From positions 124,001 to 188,000 of the forward strand of contig JAZRTY010000033.1 of the NCBI GenBank assembly GCA_045652245.1: a stretch of 64,000 nt of DNA, in the 5' to 3' direction. The translations under genes and the position numbers were made by a program. Under the pieces are notes generated by a model. It worked only from the letters and a program-made list of their open reading frames with translations. It ran no database searches and had not been told where the DNA came from. Origin of the DNA: SIG622 sp045652245. Lineage in GTDB: Bacteria; Bacillota; Clostridia; Oscillospirales; CAG-382. Positions 53,432 to 60,974 of this stretch are shown piece after piece (position 1 is the first letter of the stretch; the number at the start of each line of letters is the position of its first letter).

Positions 53432-54137
53432 AGATAAAAACAAAAATCTTTTAAAAAGCTATAAAGACGGCGATTGTGACGCATTTGATGCACTTATCGA
53501 GAATAACCTGGGACTTGTCAAAAGTATTGCACAAAGATACATAAACAGAGGAACAGACTTTGAGGACCTGTTTCAGATTGGCAGTATCGGACTTATTAAA
53601 GCTGCAAATTCCTTCGATTTATCACTTGGCTTTGAGTTTTCAACCTATGCTTTTACAATGATAAACGGTGAAATCAGACGCTTTCTGCGTGACGACGGAC
53701 TTATTAAGGTTTCAAGAAGTACAAAGAAAAACTGTGCAACACTACTTTGTGAAAAAGAAAAGTATATTTTTGAAAACGGATTTGAGCCGAAAATAGAATA
53801 CCTTGCAAAGAAATGCAATATCAGTCTTGAAGAAGCAATCTTTTGTATCGGTGCGATGAATCCTGCCTTATCACTCAACAGTACCGATGACGAGGATGAC
53901 AACGATATTTCTCTTGAAAACAAAATCGGAAAGGATTTTACCGGAGATTTTATCGAAAAACTTGCACTCAAGGAAGCAATAGATAAATTACCTGAACAGG
54001 AGAGAATACTTATAAATCTTCGTTATTCAGCATCTCTTACACAAAGCGAGGTTGCAAAAAGACTTAATACCACACAGGTAAAAATATCAAGAAGCGAAAA
54101 GAAAATTCTTGAAAAACTAAAAGTTATGTTGACATAA
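53421..54137 (+). CDS. sigF: RNA polymerase sigma factor SigF (forespore)
   Basis: 238 residues, SigF/SigG/SigB group. Region 2: NLGLVKSIAQRYINRGTDFE, DLFQIGSIGLIKAANSFD, FEFSTYAFTMINGEIRRFLRDD; region 3 follows; region 4: LPEQERILINLRYSASLTQSEVAKRL and TTQVKISRSEKKILEKL. First compartment-specific sigma factor of the forespore. Position after spoIIAB and the DDGLIKVSR segment favour SigF over SigG. A terminator ends the operon. Confidence 0.96.
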   Translation: MNIKDKNKNLLKSYKDGDCDAFDALIENNLGLVKSIAQRYINRGTDFEDLFQIGSIGLIKAANSFDLSLGFEFSTYAFTMINGEIRRFLRDDGLIKVSRSTKKNCATLLCEKEKYIFENGFEPKIEYLAKKCNISLEEAIFCIGAMNPALSLNSTDDEDDNDISLENKIGKDFTGDFIEKLALKEAIDKLPEQERILINLRYSASLTQSEVAKRLNTTQVKISRSEKKILEKLKVMLT

Positions 54138-54145
54138 TAAATATC

Positions 54146-54169
54146 CACCCGCATAGCGGGTGGTTTTTC
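54146..54169 (+). terminator. Terminator of the ger-spoIIA region
   Basis: 8-bp perfect GC-rich stem CCACCCGC / GCGGGTGG, loop ATA, then TTTTT. Confidence 0.92.
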
Positions 54170-54180
54170 ATTGTATCAAG

Positions 54181-54210
54181 AAAATGCTCCTGAAGTAAAA
54201 GTTCAGGAGC
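54181..54210 (-). terminator. Terminator of the unknown membrane gene
   Basis: 9-bp stem GCTCCTGAA / TTCAGGAGC (54186-54194, 54202-54210); on the minus strand followed by ATTTTCTTG. Confidence 0.75.
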
Positions 54211-54216
54211 TTGAAT

Positions 54217-54747
54217 TTATTTTATTAAATTATGCTTTTGAAATTTTCTGATTTTTCTAACTTCGATAATTTGCAGAATAAACAAAACAATGTGCCCGAC
54301 AAATGTAATTTGTGAAACAAAAAATGCAATTCCCACAAGAATCTCATTCTGTATCAAGGTAAAGAAAAAATACGCACCACCTATATCACCAAAATCCGGC
54401 AGGAATAAATATGCGACAAGATAAGAAATCATAAACATGAGATTCATTATTTTAATTTGGGGTGATATATCTGTATATTTTACAAAAAACATATTCGACA
54501 CAAAAAATACCGTAGCGTGAATTACAGGAATCAAAAGCCACAACATAATAACACGGAACCAACCGATATTTATAAATGAAGCGGCAGTTAAAAGCATTAT
54601 AGCTAGTGTTGTAAATACTTTTCTTTTAGGAATTTGAGATTTCCTTTGCAGAGCTTTTATTATATTGATGATCAAAAAAACTAATGAAAAGACGGCTATC
54701 CCCATCCAAACAAACAATATAAATTTCATTCCAATTATATCCATCAT
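54217..54747 (-). CDS. Five-helix membrane protein, unknown
   Basis: 176 residues, mostly hydrophobic with about five membrane helices and a basic C-terminus (RKIRKFQKHNLIK). No motif I can name. GGAGAA precedes the ATG and a hairpin terminator follows. It lies at the start of the accessory region and is flanked upstream by a decayed fragment, so it may belong to acquired DNA. Confidence 0.6.
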   Translation of the reverse strand: MMDIIGMKFILFVWMGIAVFSLVFLIINIIKALQRKSQIPKRKVFTTLAIMLLTAASFINIGWFRVIMLWLLIPVIHATVFFVSNMFFVKYTDISPQIKIMNLMFMISYLVAYLFLPDFGDIGGAYFFFTLIQNEILVGIAFFVSQITFVGHIVLFILQIIEVRKIRKFQKHNLIK

Positions 54748-54769
54748 TTATGTTCTCCTATTTAGAAAT

Positions 54770-54946
54770 TCACGAATCAAACATATAGTTATAGTAATAC
54801 ATCCTATGATTTTCAGTATCATAAATTGCTATTGAAAAATTATAAGAGTTTCTTTCAAACAATTCAGAATCATCACTCTTATCTTTACTCTTTGCGTGCC
54901 TATACTCAAAAAAATAATATCCCTTTTCTACTAATCTTAAATCAAC
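54770..54946 (-). pseudogene. C-terminal remnant of a gene, unknown
   Basis: A 59-codon stretch on the minus strand reads like real protein (VDLRLVEKGYYFFEY ... SIAIYDTENHRMYYYNYMFDS, shown in parts) and ends in TGA. It has no start codon with a binding site at its head and meets an in-frame TGA directly upstream. Looks like the tail of a decayed gene. The intact parent is not in the window. Confidence 0.4.
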
Positions 54947-55016
54947 TCAGAATAAAAAATCACAACTGTAGATAAGCAAGCATATTATATACAAAAAATA
55001 TTTATAGGTGAATTAT

Positions 55017-55499
55017 ATGCTCAACAATTCTATACTCAATATAAAAAAAAGACCTTATGCATATGCAAAAATAAAAGGAAGCCATGACTATCCAAGTATT
55101 AACGGCATTGTCTACTTTTATAAAGTGCAGGCAGGTGTGCTGGTTTCAATTCAACTAAATGGGTTACCTGTATCAGATGACACCTGTAAAAAAACAATAT
55201 TTGCCGTTCACATTCACAGTGGAAGCGGTTGTACAGGCAACAATACCGATCCATTCGCAGATGCCTTAACACACTATAATCCCTATGATTGTGCTCATCC
55301 ATATCATGCAGGCGACCTGCCACCTATATTTGGTGCCGGCGAACTTGGCTTTTCAGTATTTCTGACAAACCGATTTTCAATTGAAGAAATAATAGGAAAA
55401 ACTGTTATAATCCACTCTGCTCCCGATGATTTTACAACTCAGCCGTCCGGCAATTCCGGAACAAAAATCGCTTGCGGTGTAATTTTATCGGTATATTAA
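55017..55499 (+). CDS. Cu/Zn superoxide dismutase-like protein, no signal peptide
   Basis: 160 residues. Cu/Zn-SOD landmarks: HIH (His65, His67), HYNP (His86), HPYHAGDLP (His94, His97, Asp100), IIHS (His133), and the end GNSGTKIACGVI. Cys72 and Cys153 could form the usual disulfide. All six His and the Asp needed for copper and zinc appear present, but the arginine that guides superoxide (Arg143 in the human enzyme) is Lys150. No signal peptide or lipobox, unusual for bacterial Cu/Zn-SODs, which are exported. ATG at 55017 has AGGTG upstream. Activity cannot be told from sequence. Confidence 0.82.
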   Translation: MLNNSILNIKKRPYAYAKIKGSHDYPSINGIVYFYKVQAGVLVSIQLNGLPVSDDTCKKTIFAVHIHSGSGCTGNNTDPFADALTHYNPYDCAHPYHAGDLPPIFGAGELGFSVFLTNRFSIEEIIGKTVIIHSAPDDFTTQPSGNSGTKIACGVILSVY

Positions 55500-55540
55500 G
55501 AGATCTTAAAATGATTGTCGCTTAATATACGTTTTTTAAT

Positions 55541-55569
55541 TAAAAAGACTGTATATTCTAGATGCTAAT
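55541..55569. repeat. Dispersed repeat R1, copy 1
   Basis: TAAAAAGACTGTATATTCTA then GATGCTAAT. Matches the consensus TAWAAAGACTGTATAATCTA-GATGCCAATG; most diverged copy. Confidence 0.65.
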
Positions 55570-55627
55570 CATTTTGGCATTAAAACCCCTGAAAAATTTG
55601 CATTTCAATTATCCCATAATAAAGTTG

Positions 55628-55972
55628 CTATTCAACAACAATAAGAGCGATAAATACGAGCATTTCATCACCGGTATTTTTGATAGAATGACCTTGACCT
55701 GACGGAGTAAATGTCACCATTCCCGGAGCCACTTCAACCTCGTTTCCGTTATCATTATAGATGCCCTGTCCTGAAAGAATAAAAAATGTTTCGCTTTCCC
55801 CAACATGCATATGATATTCCACTTCTTCACCCGGTTTTACCCGAATAAAAGAGAAAAGTCGGACTTTTGGATTCCACGCATCAAAATCAGCAAGATTTGT
55901 CTTGAGCATTTTTTCTTTGCCATCATTGTTTAGCTTTGTTTGTGTTTTTAGTTGTTCTATTTTTTTGTACAT
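55628..55972 (-). CDS. Cupin domain protein
   Basis: 114 residues, one RmlC-like cupin barrel. Motif 1: HMHVGESETFFILSGQG (metal-binding His, His, Glu) and motif 2: FTPSGQGHSIKNTG (His). Small cupins of this type bind a metal and either isomerise or bind a sugar or a small acid. GGGAGA precedes the ATG. First gene behind repeat element R2 copy A on the minus strand; nearby genes suggest a sugar-related role, by inference only. Confidence 0.85.
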   Translation of the reverse strand: MYKKIEQLKTQTKLNNDGKEKMLKTNLADFDAWNPKVRLFSFIRVKPGEEVEYHMHVGESETFFILSGQGIYNDNGNEVEVAPGMVTFTPSGQGHSIKNTGDEMLVFIALIVVE

Positions 55973-56032
55973 ATAAAAATCTCCCTAAAATCAAAAATTC
56001 TATTTTTACTTGAAGTACTTATTCCGACAAAT

Positions 56033-56061
56033 TTCGACATCTCTTTTATACTCGAGTCAAG
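56033..56061. repeat. Repeat R2, copy A (TTCGACA-N11-CTCGAGTYAAG)
   Basis: TTCGACA (56033-56039), 11 bases, CTCGAGTCAAG (56051-56061). Same words at the same spacing occur at 59043-59071. Lies between the DMT gene stop and the cupin gene start; on the minus strand it reads CTTGACTCGAG at the head. Confidence 0.6.
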
Positions 56062-56075
56062 ACTGGAATAAATAA

Positions 56076-56948
56076 TTATTTACTTTTCTCTTTTTCTTTC
56101 AACTGAATTAATATTCCTAAAATAATAATTATTAATCCCACTAATGAGTTTAGCTTTATTGCTTCATTTAAGAATAAATATGTCCACACAAGCGATAAAA
56201 ACGGTGTTATGTATGCAAGATTTGATACCTTCTCTGTTTTTCCGTTTTCAAGCGCCATAATCCAAAAGGTATTTGCAATTGCCACCGTAAAAATTCCGTT
56301 CCACACAAATCCAAATATCTGATTGGTGGCAGGCACAAATATATCTCCATTAATTAAATTAACCAATGTTGTAAATATAAAAGTAGCAAAATAGCTTACC
56401 ATAAGTGTCATACTTTTATTATAATTCATTTTTTGATTAAGAGCCGTGAATATACCATATGAAACAGCTCCAAGAATACAACAAAGTACTCCAAAGAGCA
56501 TACGACCGTTAAGATCATTTATGTCTCCGCCTACAACAACAATCACACCAAAAAACGAAATAAAAATAGCGATAAGTTTTTTTGCTGTAAGTTTTTCTTT
56601 TAAAATAATACACGCAAACAACACACTCATTATCGGCCACAGATAATTAATGATAAACGCCTGTGATGCCGGCAGAATATCTGTTCCGGCATAATAGAAC
56701 AAATAATAAAATATGGTACTGGGAATTCCTATTGCAACCATAATAATATAGTCTTTTAATTTATAATTTTTATATTTTTTAAAATTCCCAAGACAAATAT
56801 TTAACAAAAGCAAAAACAATCCTGCAATCAATGAATTCATCCACAGAAGCTGCATATTATTGAGCTCTCGAAGAAGAATTTTGCAAGTTGTCGCAACTGT
56901 TGACCAGCAAAAGATAGACACTCCCGCATAAAAATATGTTTTTTTCAT
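56076..56948 (-). CDS. EamA/DMT family transporter
   Basis: 290 residues, ten membrane helices in two EamA halves (residues about 1-140 and 150-285); ILPASQAFIINYLWPIMSVLFA and LNGRMLFGVLCCILGAVSYG (given in part) mark the repeat units. DMT proteins export metabolites or take up small solutes by proton exchange; the substrate is not visible. AGGAGG lies ten bases before the ATG. Sits in the accessory island between repeats R2A and R1 copy 2. Confidence 0.9.
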   Translation of the reverse strand: MKKTYFYAGVSIFCWSTVATTCKILLRELNNMQLLWMNSLIAGLFLLLLNICLGNFKKYKNYKLKDYIIMVAIGIPSTIFYYLFYYAGTDILPASQAFIINYLWPIMSVLFACIILKEKLTAKKLIAIFISFFGVIVVVGGDINDLNGRMLFGVLCCILGAVSYGIFTALNQKMNYNKSMTLMVSYFATFIFTTLVNLINGDIFVPATNQIFGFVWNGIFTVAIANTFWIMALENGKTEKVSNLAYITPFLSLVWTYLFLNEAIKLNSLVGLIIIILGILIQLKEKEKSK

Positions 56949-56990
56949 TAAAACATTCCCTCCTATGTAATTATATTACAGTTTTCAATG

Positions 56991-57020
56991 TAAAAAGACT
57001 GTATAATCTAGATACCACTC
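56991..57020. repeat. Dispersed repeat R1, copy 2
   Basis: TAAAAAGACTGTATAATCTA followed by GATACCACTC. Upstream of the DMT transporter gene. Confidence 0.7.
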
Positions 57021-57133
57021 TTTTTTTAGTGATTGCGAGGCATAAGGTTTAGATGCAAACCTTTTTGGTCGCAAGTTCATATTAAGATAGAACCAAAAAC
57101 TTCGCACAACAGAACCATCCCCTTGTGTTATTC

Positions 57134-57165
57134 TATAAAGACTGTATAATCTGGATGGCAATGTT
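57134..57165. repeat. Dispersed repeat R1, copy 3
   Basis: TATAAAGACTGTATAATCTG followed by GATGGCAATGTT. Behind the 3' end of the TIM-barrel gene; the 113 bp between copies 2 and 3 hold a small hairpin AAGGTTT / AAACCTT but no gene I can see. Confidence 0.7.
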
Positions 57166-57201
57166 TACTAGAACAAACTTCACTTACGCTTTTATCAATC
57201 A

Positions 57202-58107
57202 TTATTCTTCATAAACATTATATGAAGAAAGAATATATTTTGAAATTTTATAAAGTAATGAAAGGGCGTCTCTCTTAAGTTCTGTGTTAATGTGCGAAAG
57301 ACTTCCGTTCTCACGCCCGCGGTCAAACTTGAAAAAGCAATCCGCCTCCAAAGTGAAATAACCTGAAAATCCTGATTCAATAAGCCCTCTCATAAGTGAA
57401 TCATAATCTGCTGTTCCAAGGAAAGGTGCTATATGCTCGTCTCGCATACCATTATTATCATGCACATGTATTGCTTTTAAGTTATTTCCCATTTCCATAA
57501 TTTCGGAATAGTGGTCTATTTCATCCATATGGGCGTGTCCTACATCCCATGCTGCGCCGAACAAAGGATGTTTTATATAGGTGACAAAATCGTTTAAGTC
57601 CTTTCCGGTTATAGGGAAAAAGCACTTTTCGGGACAATGCCTTATGGTTGTGTTTTCAAAGAGAATATTGACGCCGTTTTCCTCCATTGCCGGAATAAGC
57701 GCTCTGAAAAATGGTTCATTAGCTTTAAAATATAACTCTTTGTCATCGGGATATTTTATCTCTTGGAAAAATCCCGAATGGATTACCATATTTTTAATAC
57801 CAAGAATACCACACGCCTCAATGGAACGAATAGTGGCTAAAATTCCTTTTTTCGCACCCTCTCCTCTTATATCGCAATCGGGTGCATGCGCTTGCACAAA
57901 AGAAAAACCAAGACTTTCCGCAGTAGCTTTCGCTTCAAAAATTTCTTCCTTCCAGTTATCCATCATAAAAGGATGGTTCGGTGTTCTCACCACATTATAA
58001 AAGCTATAATCAAGGTAGTTAAATCCGGTACCCTCGTACGCTTCAATAGCTTTTGCCGGTTTTTCGGTATATGAATACATTTCTCCAATTGTGGTTGCAA
58101 TTTTCAT
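57202..58107 (-). CDS. Sugar phosphate isomerase/epimerase-type TIM barrel
   Basis: 301 residues, xylose isomerase-like superfamily: FVQAHAPDCD, MVIHSGFF, ILFENTTIRH, AAWDVGHAHMDEIDHY, LKAIHVHDNNGMRDEHIAPFLG and YFTLEADCFF give the expected His/Glu/Asp metal ligands. Members isomerise or epimerise keto sugars and inositol derivatives. AAAGGAGAAG precedes the ATG. With the neighbouring hydrolase, cupin and exporter it suggests a small sugar-modifying set. Confidence 0.88.
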   Translation of the reverse strand: MKIATTIGEMYSYTEKPAKAIEAYEGTGFNYLDYSFYNVVRTPNHPFMMDNWKEEIFEAKATAESLGFSFVQAHAPDCDIRGEGAKKGILATIRSIEACGILGIKNMVIHSGFFQEIKYPDDKELYFKANEPFFRALIPAMEENGVNILFENTTIRHCPEKCFFPITGKDLNDFVTYIKHPLFGAAWDVGHAHMDEIDHYSEIMEMGNNLKAIHVHDNNGMRDEHIAPFLGTADYDSLMRGLIESGFSGYFTLEADCFFKFDRGRENGSLSHINTELKRDALSLLYKISKYILSSYNVYEE

Positions 58108-58180
58108 ATAATCTTCTCCTTTATACTCATTTTGAAGCAGTGCTCCATTCCATACTTACATCTCTATTTCATATCTTTTA

Positions 58181-58216
58181 TATAAAGACAGTATAATCTA
58201 GATGCCAATGTTTTTT
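58181..58216. repeat. Dispersed repeat R1, copy 4
   Basis: TATAAAGACAGTATAATCTA followed by GATGCCAATGTTTTTT. Between the TIM-barrel start and the hydrolase stop. Confidence 0.7.
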
Positions 58217-58249
58217 ATCAATACTTCATGTCAAATTAGAAACAATAAT

Positions 58250-58987
58250 TTACTTTTCGGTTTCTTTTATAAATTCACATATGATTTTTCCAAACTCTTC
58301 TGTTTTTGAATAATGACAGTGTGTGCCATTCATCAGCCGATAATATATTTTACTCTCATCATATTCAAAATGCTTTAATGTAGAAATTGTTAATTGTGTT
58401 TGTTCATATCGATTTTTCATATCGTTATCCGAAACAATAAACATCATAGGCGGATAGCTAACAGCCTTTCCAATATGATATATCGGTGCCGCCTCATCAA
58501 TTATTACTCTTCTGGAATCGATTCCACGTTCCCTGAGCACATTAAAATGTGTTGTTGGCTGACCGGCATCATGAATATATCCTTTTATTACACCTGAAGG
58601 TAACTTATATGGAGATAAATATTTGTCATCAAAGCAAAGCATCATTGAAAGATAACCACCGGCACTGCTTCCTCCAATATATATACCTTCGCATTTTCCA
58701 TACTCCTCAATATTTTTATATATCCAGGCTACCGCTTCGGCTGAATCGCAAATGAACTGCGGATACATAGCTTGCGGATACATCCTATAATTTATTGACA
58801 CAAATGCTATGCCCTGACTCGCTACATATTCACCAACCGCACTCATGCGTGATTTATCACCGTGTTCCATTCCGCCGCCGTGCATATACACAAACACTTT
58901 AAAAGCATCATTATCCGGAAGATAAATATCAAGATACTGTTCAGGATGTTTAGCTTTACCATAACAAATGTCACCTATAAATTTCAT
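58250..58987 (-). CDS. Alpha/beta hydrolase (esterase/lipase, HSL type)
   Basis: 245 residues. Oxyanion motif MHGGGMEHGD, nucleophile elbow GSSAGGYLSMM, Asp in FIVSDNDMKNR and catalytic His in NGTHCHYSKTEEF complete the triad. N-terminus QYLDIYLPDN is typical of carbohydrate-esterase-like hydrolases. Cytoplasmic (no signal peptide). Probable acetyl- or other ester removal from a sugar, by context only. AAAGGAG precedes the ATG. Confidence 0.88.
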   Translation of the reverse strand: MKFIGDICYGKAKHPEQYLDIYLPDNDAFKVFVYMHGGGMEHGDKSRMSAVGEYVASQGIAFVSINYRMYPQAMYPQFICDSAEAVAWIYKNIEEYGKCEGIYIGGSSAGGYLSMMLCFDDKYLSPYKLPSGVIKGYIHDAGQPTTHFNVLRERGIDSRRVIIDEAAPIYHIGKAVSYPPMMFIVSDNDMKNRYEQTQLTISTLKHFEYDESKIYYRLMNGTHCHYSKTEEFGKIICEFIKETEK

Positions 58988-59042
58988 AATAAAATCTCCT
59001 TTATATAGTTTTTTAAATTATTTCTTTCTGCATTTTGCATTA

Positions 59043-59071
59043 TTCGACAATCTTACTAGGCTCGAGTTAAG
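59043..59071. repeat. Repeat R2, copy B (TTCGACA-N11-CTCGAGTYAAG)
   Basis: TTCGACA (59043-59049), 11 bases, CTCGAGTTAAG (59061-59071), directly against the stop of the WYL gene and upstream of the hydrolase gene on the minus strand. Confidence 0.6.
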
Positions 59072-60058
59072 TTAAGAACAAAATTCAATCGCTGATTTAC
59101 AAACATTTATGTATTCCTCACGCACAGCATCCGGGCCTTCTATAACAATAAGATTATTAAGTCCGAAAATCCAGGAATAAAACTGAGGACTGATTGCCAC
59201 CTTAACAGTAACAGTACAATAACCATCCTCCTTCGGAACAATAAACACGTCCCTACCAAACCTGTCAAATATAATTCCGACAGCATCAATTTTGCATTTC
59301 AAAGTAACCTCGTCGGTTTCTCCCGAAAACATATTGAAATTCTTGTTTGAATATTCTGCGCTGTCAAAATTAAGCTCTCTTGCAGGTCTTGAAATTGCCT
59401 CTTGGCAAAGACTGACACTTTCCATTTTGTCAACCCGGTAATGCTTAAGCTTCCCGCTAAAATCATCATATGCCACAAGGTAATATTTTTCATCATCCCA
59501 AATAAGAGAAATCGGATTTACAAAATAGAGATTACCTTTGTTTCTGTAAAGCTTGTTTTTGCGCACATCCCAGGTATAATATTTAAAAGAAATCTGCTTC
59601 TTTTCGGATATCCCCCTGTAAATGCTGTCTATATTGTAGTACACGTTCTCATTTGGACTTTTTGCACGTCCAGCTAAGATAATTTCGTGTTTTAGCTTTG
59701 AACGTTCCCATATAGATGTAAGACTGCTGAATTTTTCAATCAGTTTCATACTTTTATTCTCGGAAATAAATTTCGCAGATTGAATAATATCAGTCAGCAT
59801 CTTTATCTCGGAAACCTCAAACTGTCGCTCGCCGATATAGTATCCTCCCCTTGTACCCTTTTCGGAAATTATATCCACTCCGAACAGTTGCAACGCCTCA
59901 ATGTCATCATAAATACTTTTTCTTTCAGCAGAAACTCCATACGAGGCAAGCTTTGATATAAGTTCACTTGCGTTGAGTGGATGGCTCTCGTCTGTTTCTT
60001 CAAACAGAATTTTGTAAAGATACAGAATTTTAAGCTTTTGATTACTCGACCTTGAAAT
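59072..60058 (-). CDS. WYL domain transcriptional regulator, probable ATT start
   Basis: About 328 residues. N-terminal helix-turn-helix of the HTH_11 type (SNQKLKILYLYKILFEETDE; GVSAERKSIYDDIEALQLFG), then a WYL domain (about 140-220; VNPISLIWDDEKYYLVAYDD) and a C-terminal WCX-like part. WYL regulators sense ligands or nucleic acid fragments. Start: GGAGTG at 60065-60070 is six bases before an in-frame ATT at 60058, which aligns with the Met of related proteins (x-SRSSNQKLK). Any ATG lies upstream of the binding site (60088). It heads the minus-strand island and may control it. Confidence 0.85.
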   Translation of the reverse strand: MSRSSNQKLKILYLYKILFEETDESHPLNASELISKLASYGVSAERKSIYDDIEALQLFGVDIISEKGTRGGYYIGERQFEVSEIKMLTDIIQSAKFISENKSMKLIEKFSSLTSIWERSKLKHEIILAGRAKSPNENVYYNIDSIYRGISEKKQISFKYYTWDVRKNKLYRNKGNLYFVNPISLIWDDEKYYLVAYDDFSGKLKHYRVDKMESVSLCQEAISRPARELNFDSAEYSNKNFNMFSGETDEVTLKCKIDAVGIIFDRFGRDVFIVPKEDGYCTVTVKVAISPQFYSWIFGLNNLIVIEGPDAVREEYINVCKSAIEFCS

Positions 60059-60178
60059 AAGTATCACTCCAATCAATAAATGTACCAATTAACGGTCATC
60101 TGTGTGTAGATTATACCATATATTCCCTTGCTAATTGTAAACAATCCAAAAATTTTTTATAAATAGATATAATATTTC

Positions 60179-60207
60179 TTGACAAATAAAAATATATATG
60201 ATAAAAT
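60179..60207 (+). promoter_or_regulatory. Promoter of rplU-prp-rpmA
   Basis: TTGACA (60179-60184), 17 bp, TAAAAT (60202-60207). Confidence 0.75.
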
Positions 60208-60210
60208 AAT

Positions 60211-60290
60211 TTGCCGCATGATAAGGGTATCAAATTTTACCTTTGGTAAAAACCCGATTTCAGCGAGTTCATAATGAAAGAGAGGTGCTT
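60211..60290 (+). promoter_or_regulatory. Putative L21 leader (autoregulatory RNA)
   Basis: Between promoter and rplU lies a folded leader: GGGT / ACCC (60225-60228, 60252-60255) enclosing TTTTACC / GGTAAAA (60235-60241, 60245-60251). Position and form fit the Firmicutes L21 leader, thought to bind L21 and control the operon. The identity is by position and shape, not by proven consensus. Confidence 0.5.
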
Positions 60291-60293
60291 TTC

Positions 60294-60605
60294 GTGTACG
60301 CAGTATTTACAACCGGCGGAAAGCAGTACAAAGTTCAGGAAGGCGACGTAATTTACGTTGAAAAGCTCGGAACATCCGAAGGAGAAAAGGTTTCTTTCGA
60401 CACAGTACTTGCAATTCAGGGCGATGACGGACTTAAGGTTGGTGCTCCCTATGTTGAGGGCGCAAAGATTGAAGCAAGCGTTATCAAGAACGATAAGGCT
60501 AAGAAGATCACAATCATTAAGTACAAGTCAAAGAAGAACGAAAAGAAGAAAATGGGTCACAGACAGCCATATTCTAAGATTTCGATCGACAAAGTTGTTT
60601 TCTAA
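60294..60605 (+). CDS. rplU: 50S ribosomal protein L21
   Basis: 103 residues: YAVFTTGGKQYKVQEGDVIYVEKL at the start (in part), GAPYVEGAKIEASVI, and GHRQPYSKISIDKV at the end. Binds 23S rRNA. Starts at GTG 60294 with GAGAGGTG upstream; the longer reading enters the leader. rplU-prp-rpmA-obgE is the standard Firmicutes order. Confidence 0.97.
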   Translation: MYAVFTTGGKQYKVQEGDVIYVEKLGTSEGEKVSFDTVLAIQGDDGLKVGAPYVEGAKIEASVIKNDKAKKITIIKYKSKKNEKKKMGHRQPYSKISIDKVVF

Positions 60606-60614
60606 TTTATTTTA

Positions 60615-60950
60615 ATGACGAAAATCAGCTTAAAGTCGGATGAATTGTTTTTCTGCTCCGGTATTTCTGTAAGTGGTCACTCAGGCTACGCAGACGAAGG
60701 CAGCGATATTGTTTGTGCATATATCTCATCTGCTTGTGAGTTGCTTATGAGTATACTCATTGACTCAATGGGACTTGATATAGAAACAGAAATAAACGCT
60801 GAAAAAGCAAGTATTACCCTTTCGGTATCTGTAACCGAGAAAAATATTTCGGCAAAGGATACAATAAAATCGGTAATGAATGGTTTTTTACTTCAGATGA
60901 ATGAGCTGGCAAAACAATATCCGAAATTTGTAAGTATTACATTTGCATAA
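60615..60950 (+). CDS. prp: Ribosomal-processing cysteine protease Prp
   Basis: 111 residues. Catalytic His22 and Cys34 in GHSGYADEGSDIVCAYISSA. Prp cuts the N-terminal extension from L27 in Firmicutes and related phyla, which is needed for a working peptidyl-transferase region. Lies between its substrate gene rpmA and rplU, 9 bp after rplU. Confidence 0.95.
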   Translation: MTKISLKSDELFFCSGISVSGHSGYADEGSDIVCAYISSACELLMSILIDSMGLDIETEINAEKASITLSVSVTEKNISAKDTIKSVMNGFLLQMNELAKQYPKFVSITFA

Positions 60951-60974
60951 CCAATATGCAGAAAGGAAGAAATT

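Noticed and set aside
55541..58216. CRISPR array or insertion sequence ends
   Set aside because: The copies are spaced 140-1450 bp apart with genes between them and no cas or transposase genes; they are neither an array nor terminal inverted repeats.
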